Positions 60,699 through 64,000 of a stretch of 64,000 bases of DNA are shown piece by piece. The notes beneath the pieces were generated by a model that saw nothing but the letters and a program-made list of their open reading frames with translations, was not told the DNA's origin and searched no databases. Each line of letters opens with the position of its first letter. Within the stretch, counting starts at the first letter, position 1. Made by a program: the position numbers and the translations under genes. This DNA is from Gentiana macrophylla (lineage: Eukaryota; Streptophyta; Magnoliopsida; Gentianales; Gentianaceae): positions 3,286,001 to 3,350,000 of the forward strand of contig CM047810.1 of the NCBI GenBank assembly GCA_026214975.1, written 5' to 3'.

Positions 60699-60870
60699 GT
60701 AAGAAGGAGGGTTAATTATGTCTTTTGTTGCCTTTTAAGGGTTTGAGTATTTAAACTCGTAGTTGTGACGTAAAAATGGTTGTTGAACATTTTATGCTAT
60801 TTACCAAAAACCTAGCCGTTTTGCGAAGGTTTGCTCTTCTTCTTCATCAAAGTGTGGCATCAGGGAGTTA
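60699..60870 (+). mobile_element. Far side of the older gypsy remnant, LTR-like
   Basis: It continues the 48480-48618 DNA once the 12-kb element is removed. A ttaagggtttgagtatttaa..cgtagttgtgacg stretch and accaaaaacctagccgtttt look like retrotransposon LTR leader DNA. No partner LTR could be found in the window. Confidence 0.5.
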
Positions 60871-61071
60871 GCTCTGAATACAAGGTGACTCGTTGTGGAC
60901 ACTGAGTTCCGGTCCTCCACCTAAGAGGCTGTTGAGTCATTATGATTAACTTCTTTACCATTATATCGGGTCGGGTGGAAGGGTCTTGTGGACGAAGAAA
61001 ATCACGCTTTATGCACCAAGGACATGATTGTATATGAGGTAACATGTGGCACAAAATGTGGTGCGTAAGAT

Positions 61072-61219
61072 GAGAAATTTTTAGGTGGTATTTCCATATT
61101 TGGAGATAGACCGATGAAACATCTAAACCACACGGTTTCATCACATGATGAAACTGTGTGGTCTAGATGTCTCCACATGTGTTATCTTTACATATGGAGA
61201 CACCACTTAAAAATCTCTC
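61072..61219. mobile_element. 148-bp fold-back MITE
   Basis: gagaaatttttaggtggta at the left pairs with taccacttaaaaatctctc-type sequence at the right. The arms run almost to the centre (ccacacggtttcatc / gatgaaactgtgtgg). Flanks GCGTAAGAT and GGGTAAAAT agree at 7 of 9 positions, suggesting a decayed Mutator-type duplication. Confidence 0.75.
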
Positions 61220-61377
61220 GGGTAAAATGGTGTAGGGAGATTGTGAGATTTTCGTAGGATAGACACAACAAACAAAAGGGCGGGTAAAGTGGTGTAAGAA
61301 GATTGTGGGGGGAGGGGTGAGGGGTTACATAGGTAAAGTAGGTGATGGAGTAGGGATGAGGGGGTATTGGGTGGAGG
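61220..61377. repeat. G-rich low-complexity DNA
   Basis: Repeats of gggtaaa(a/g)tggtgtaag with gattgtg, then variations on gtaggg. It is similar in style to 34195-34690. Confidence 0.5.
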
Positions 61378-61379
61378 TA

Positions 61380-61628
61380 CTCCCTCCTTCCCAAAATATA
61401 AGGCATTTTGGTCATTTAACAGAGTTTAAGAAAACCTAATAAATGAATTGCTTCTTAAAATTTCAATGTAAAAAATTGTATTATTTTCTAGGACTAACTA
61501 ATAATATTGTTTTGTTTAGTGTGAAAGTGAAAACAATACAATTAATATTGTATTGAAATGTGAAAATGACTTATATTTTGGGACAGCACAAAAAAATTAA
61601 AAAGACTTATATTGCGGGACGGATGGAG
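61380..61628. mobile_element. Stowaway MITE
   Basis: ctccctccttcccaaaatat at the left and ttgcgggacggatggag at the right, 249 bp apart, with TA on both sides. This is the classic terminus and TA target site of plant Tc1/mariner MITEs. Confidence 0.93.
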
Positions 61629-61629
61629 T

Positions 61630-62745
61630 ATTTATTTTCATTGCTACTTATTTAATTCACACATAATGAAAATAAAGTTATAATTATATCATAATATAAC
61701 TTCATTGCATACAATTCTATTCTTGAAAAGATCAACTCATTGCAAAATTTTATTTTATATTAGACGTCATCGTTTTGAGTGTGAGAGACGCTTTCATTCC
61801 TTAAACCATGTCTACTCGATCATCGATAGCTAAAATTAAACCCTCGTCGTAAAGGCGCATACTACATATTCCTCTACCAACCGAGTCCAACTGCAGCGAG
61901 CAGGAGGAGCACCTCAGACAGGTACAACGCGTGAAACTTTAGATGTAATAGTAGCCATTAAGGTTAGTTGTATTACCAAATTTCCAATCAATTTGTTAAA
62001 TTCGGAATTGTGCTGCTGTGCATTCAACCAATTTACTTTTTCTTTCTAGTAGGTCAATAAAAGAATAGATGAATTGTTCGTTGGTTATGAATCTGTGCAA
62101 ATTGCAATTGTTTTTAATCTTGAATGCAATATATCCGAATTTGTGCATCTAACTGTGCCCGGCCTATTGCTTCTATAATTTAATTAGTGGCTGGACAGCT
62201 CTATTTCTGTAGGTGCTTGTATTTTGATTGTTGCTTTGGGTTTAATTTGGTTTTGCTGATATTTTACACCCACCCCTTTGTATTATTTTACTTGAGTTAT
62301 TTGTTTGGGTGTAAAAAATCTTTAAATTTGCCGCATTGGATGATGATTTGAGCTTTTTTGTGCACCCTTTTTGTTATTTAAATATGATGTATGATTGAAA
62401 TTAAGCTTATGCTGATGAGTTAGTTGAGGAACTTGCTTGGTTTTTTTTATTTATTTTTTTGAATGGCGCTTGGTCTTATTATGTACTAGAAATGTGTATA
62501 TTGTGTTCTGACTTGTGTTTTTTCACATTTCTTAAAGGCATTTTACATTTATGTTATATGCTTTACCTTTTTTAAACTAAGTGGGCCTAAAGGACAAGAT
62601 AAGATGTGAAATGGGTAGATAGGACAGTTTTAAAGTTATATGGTTGAGAAGACAAAAATAACGTATAGATGTATCTAAAACACCCTTAATATTAAAAATA
62701 TATGAATTTTTTTTTTCTTTCTTTAATAGGCGTATAACATTCTAA
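61630..62745. other. T-rich non-coding DNA, no gene proven
   Basis: 61790-61925 is GC-richer and ends in a possible splice donor (cagacag/gtacaa). T-rich intron-like DNA follows. It could be the leader exon and first intron of the gene whose coding exon appears at 63790. This is not provable here. Confidence 0.3.
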
Positions 62746-62749
62746 CAGC

Positions 62750-63350
62750 AACACTAATTTGGCAAATCTCAATTAGTAACAGCCCGTAAAATTAGTAACA
62801 ACGCAAAAAAAAAAAGTAACAACCCCGTAAAATGTAGTAAGAACCCGTAAAATTAGTAACAACCCATAAAATAGATTAAGTTACATCAAAAAATGTAGTA
62901 TCGTTAAAAATCAATAAGTAACAACCCGTAAAATGTAGTAATAGATTCAGAACATTACTAACAACCCCGAGAAAAACAAGTCATTATCAACCCGTGAAAT
63001 GTAGTAATAGTTAATAAACAAGTCGTATAAACCCCATAAAATGTAGTGAATGTACCGTAAAATTAGTAACCACCCCATAAAATGTAGTAAAAACCCCGAA
63101 AACAAATAGTAACAACACGTAAAATTAGTAACAACCCCGAAAAAAACAAATAGTAACAACCGTAACAACCTCGTAAAATAGATAAAGTATATAAAGTTAC
63201 GTAAAAATGTAATGTGATCAAAAAAACAAAGTCGATCAACCCCGTAAATGTAGTAACAACCCGTAAAATAGATAAAGTTACATAAAAAAATGTAGTAACG
63301 TTAAAATTTCATATAACCTAAGCTAAAGTAAAAAAACAAATAGTAACTGC
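62750..63350. repeat. Irregular minisatellite built on agtaacaacccgtaaaatgt
   Basis: A word of about 20-25 bp, (a)gtaacaacccgtaaaat(g)t, is repeated more than fifteen times with variable spacing and A-runs. The units are not uniform and the spacers are not unique, so it is not a CRISPR-like array. Confidence 0.85.
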
Positions 63351-63789
63351 TAGATGGAAAAGATTGATTAGAACTCAATCTTTATCCTCAAAAAAAAAAA
63401 AAAACTCAAATCTTTAGATAAAAAACAGAGTATGAAGCTCTTATACCATGTTAATTTGCATCATCTTTACAAGATTCGAAGAAAGATAGATGAGGAAAAA
63501 TGAAGAACATAAACTGTAAATTGCAGACAACCGGGACAGCAATACAAAAATTTACAAGCCTTTTCACACTGGAATCACATGGCTTGATGTTCTAATGTAA
63601 GACCAAATAAAGCAAAGCTGCAAATATAAAAGATTCACCAAAACAAAGCATAAAAGAAAATCATTGAATTCATATCTTGAATTTAAACAAAGATACTTTA
63701 GAGCAATATATGGGCGTTGATCGAGGAGAAACAAATAGTAACCCAGAGCGAGATCCGAATAGAGGTTGACCAAAGATCTCGCAAGCCAG

Positions 63790-64000
63790 CAAGGGCGTTG
63801 ATCGTGAGAAAGTCGCGGAATATATGACTTTTCTTCTTACTCTGCTTAAATCTCTATATCTCATCTTAAATGGTTCTTCAATCAAGGAAGAAGCTTTATC
63901 GGCCCGAGTTATCGGACTTCTTGCTTTAACGGCCGGTCTCGGAGATGAATTTTCTCAACTTCTGCAGAAATATTGTCTCCCTCTGATTCACAGCCGTCTT
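63790..64000 (+). CDS. First visible exon of a probable IFRD-family (interferon-related developmental regulator) gene, runs off window
   Basis: The plus frame is open to the window end (70 codons): VDREKVAEYMTFLLTLLKSL, then SIKEEALSARVIGLLALTAG and GDEFSQLLQKYCLPL. The SSxKExxLAxxxIGLLALTxGxGD pattern is characteristic of the N-terminal helical-repeat region of IFRD proteins, which are linked to transcription control. The upstream frame has a stop near 63766. The exon therefore most likely starts at an acceptor such as agccag before 63790; aag before 63794 is an alternative. The word gggcgttgatcg occurs twice, at 63711 and 63794, blurring the border. The rest of the gene is outside. Confidence 0.55.

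Noticed and set aside
62750..63350. Possible CRISPR-like repeat array
   Set aside because: Units vary in length and sequence, and spacers are A-runs or partial units rather than unique sequence. The genome is that of a plant.

Overview
This is a window of a flowering-plant nuclear genome, most likely a eudicot. The protein-coding genes have many short AT-rich introns with GT-AG borders. The gene set includes a chloroplast CSP41-type protein, an FPF1-type flowering factor and an RFI2-type RING protein. Most of the remaining DNA is Ty1-copia, Ty3-gypsy, LINE and MITE sequence. Species cannot be fixed from sequence alone.

Left, mostly genic part (1-40 kb): a mitochondrial thiamine-diphosphate-type carrier (minus, 3' end cut by the window edge); CSP41B (plus, ten exons, introns full of small repeats); a tRNA-Gly(CCC) beside a three-copy tandem repeat; an intronless FPF1-like gene; an ESD4-like SUMO protease with eight exons; a truncated RING gene and, 7 kb further on, its full-length RFI2-like paralogue; and a complete eight-coding-exon gene for the gamma subunit of translation initiation factor eIF2. 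Between them lie copia and LINE remnants and several TIR/MITE elements. Exact target-site duplications are visible for a LINE tail and for a 171-bp fold-back MITE.

Right, repeat-dominated part (40-63 kb): a LINE tail, a hAT-like 600-bp element, a structurally complete 5.2-kb copia element (LTRs 41818-42341 and 46512-47046, duplication ATGTT), an old gypsy remnant, and a 12.1-kb Tat-type gypsy element (LTRs 48619-49248 and 60068-60693, duplication GTTTT) inserted into that remnant. The 12-kb element has gag, protease, reverse transcriptase, two RNase H domains and integrase on the plus strand. A separate antisense gene with its own TATA box follows, then tandem repeats before the 3' LTR. After it come two MITEs, a minisatellite and, at the edge, an exon that looks like the start of an IFRD-family gene.

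Most notable: an array of SUMO-interaction-like motifs inside the SUMO protease; paired C-terminal LxLxL motifs in the RFI2-like protein; a GC-AG intron in eIF2gamma; the antisense transcription unit of the 12-kb element; and LTR differences that fall almost only at CAG/CTG trinucleotides. The last point suggests that some transposon frameshifts may be consensus errors at methylated sites rather than true decay. No wholly new biological system could be demonstrated.
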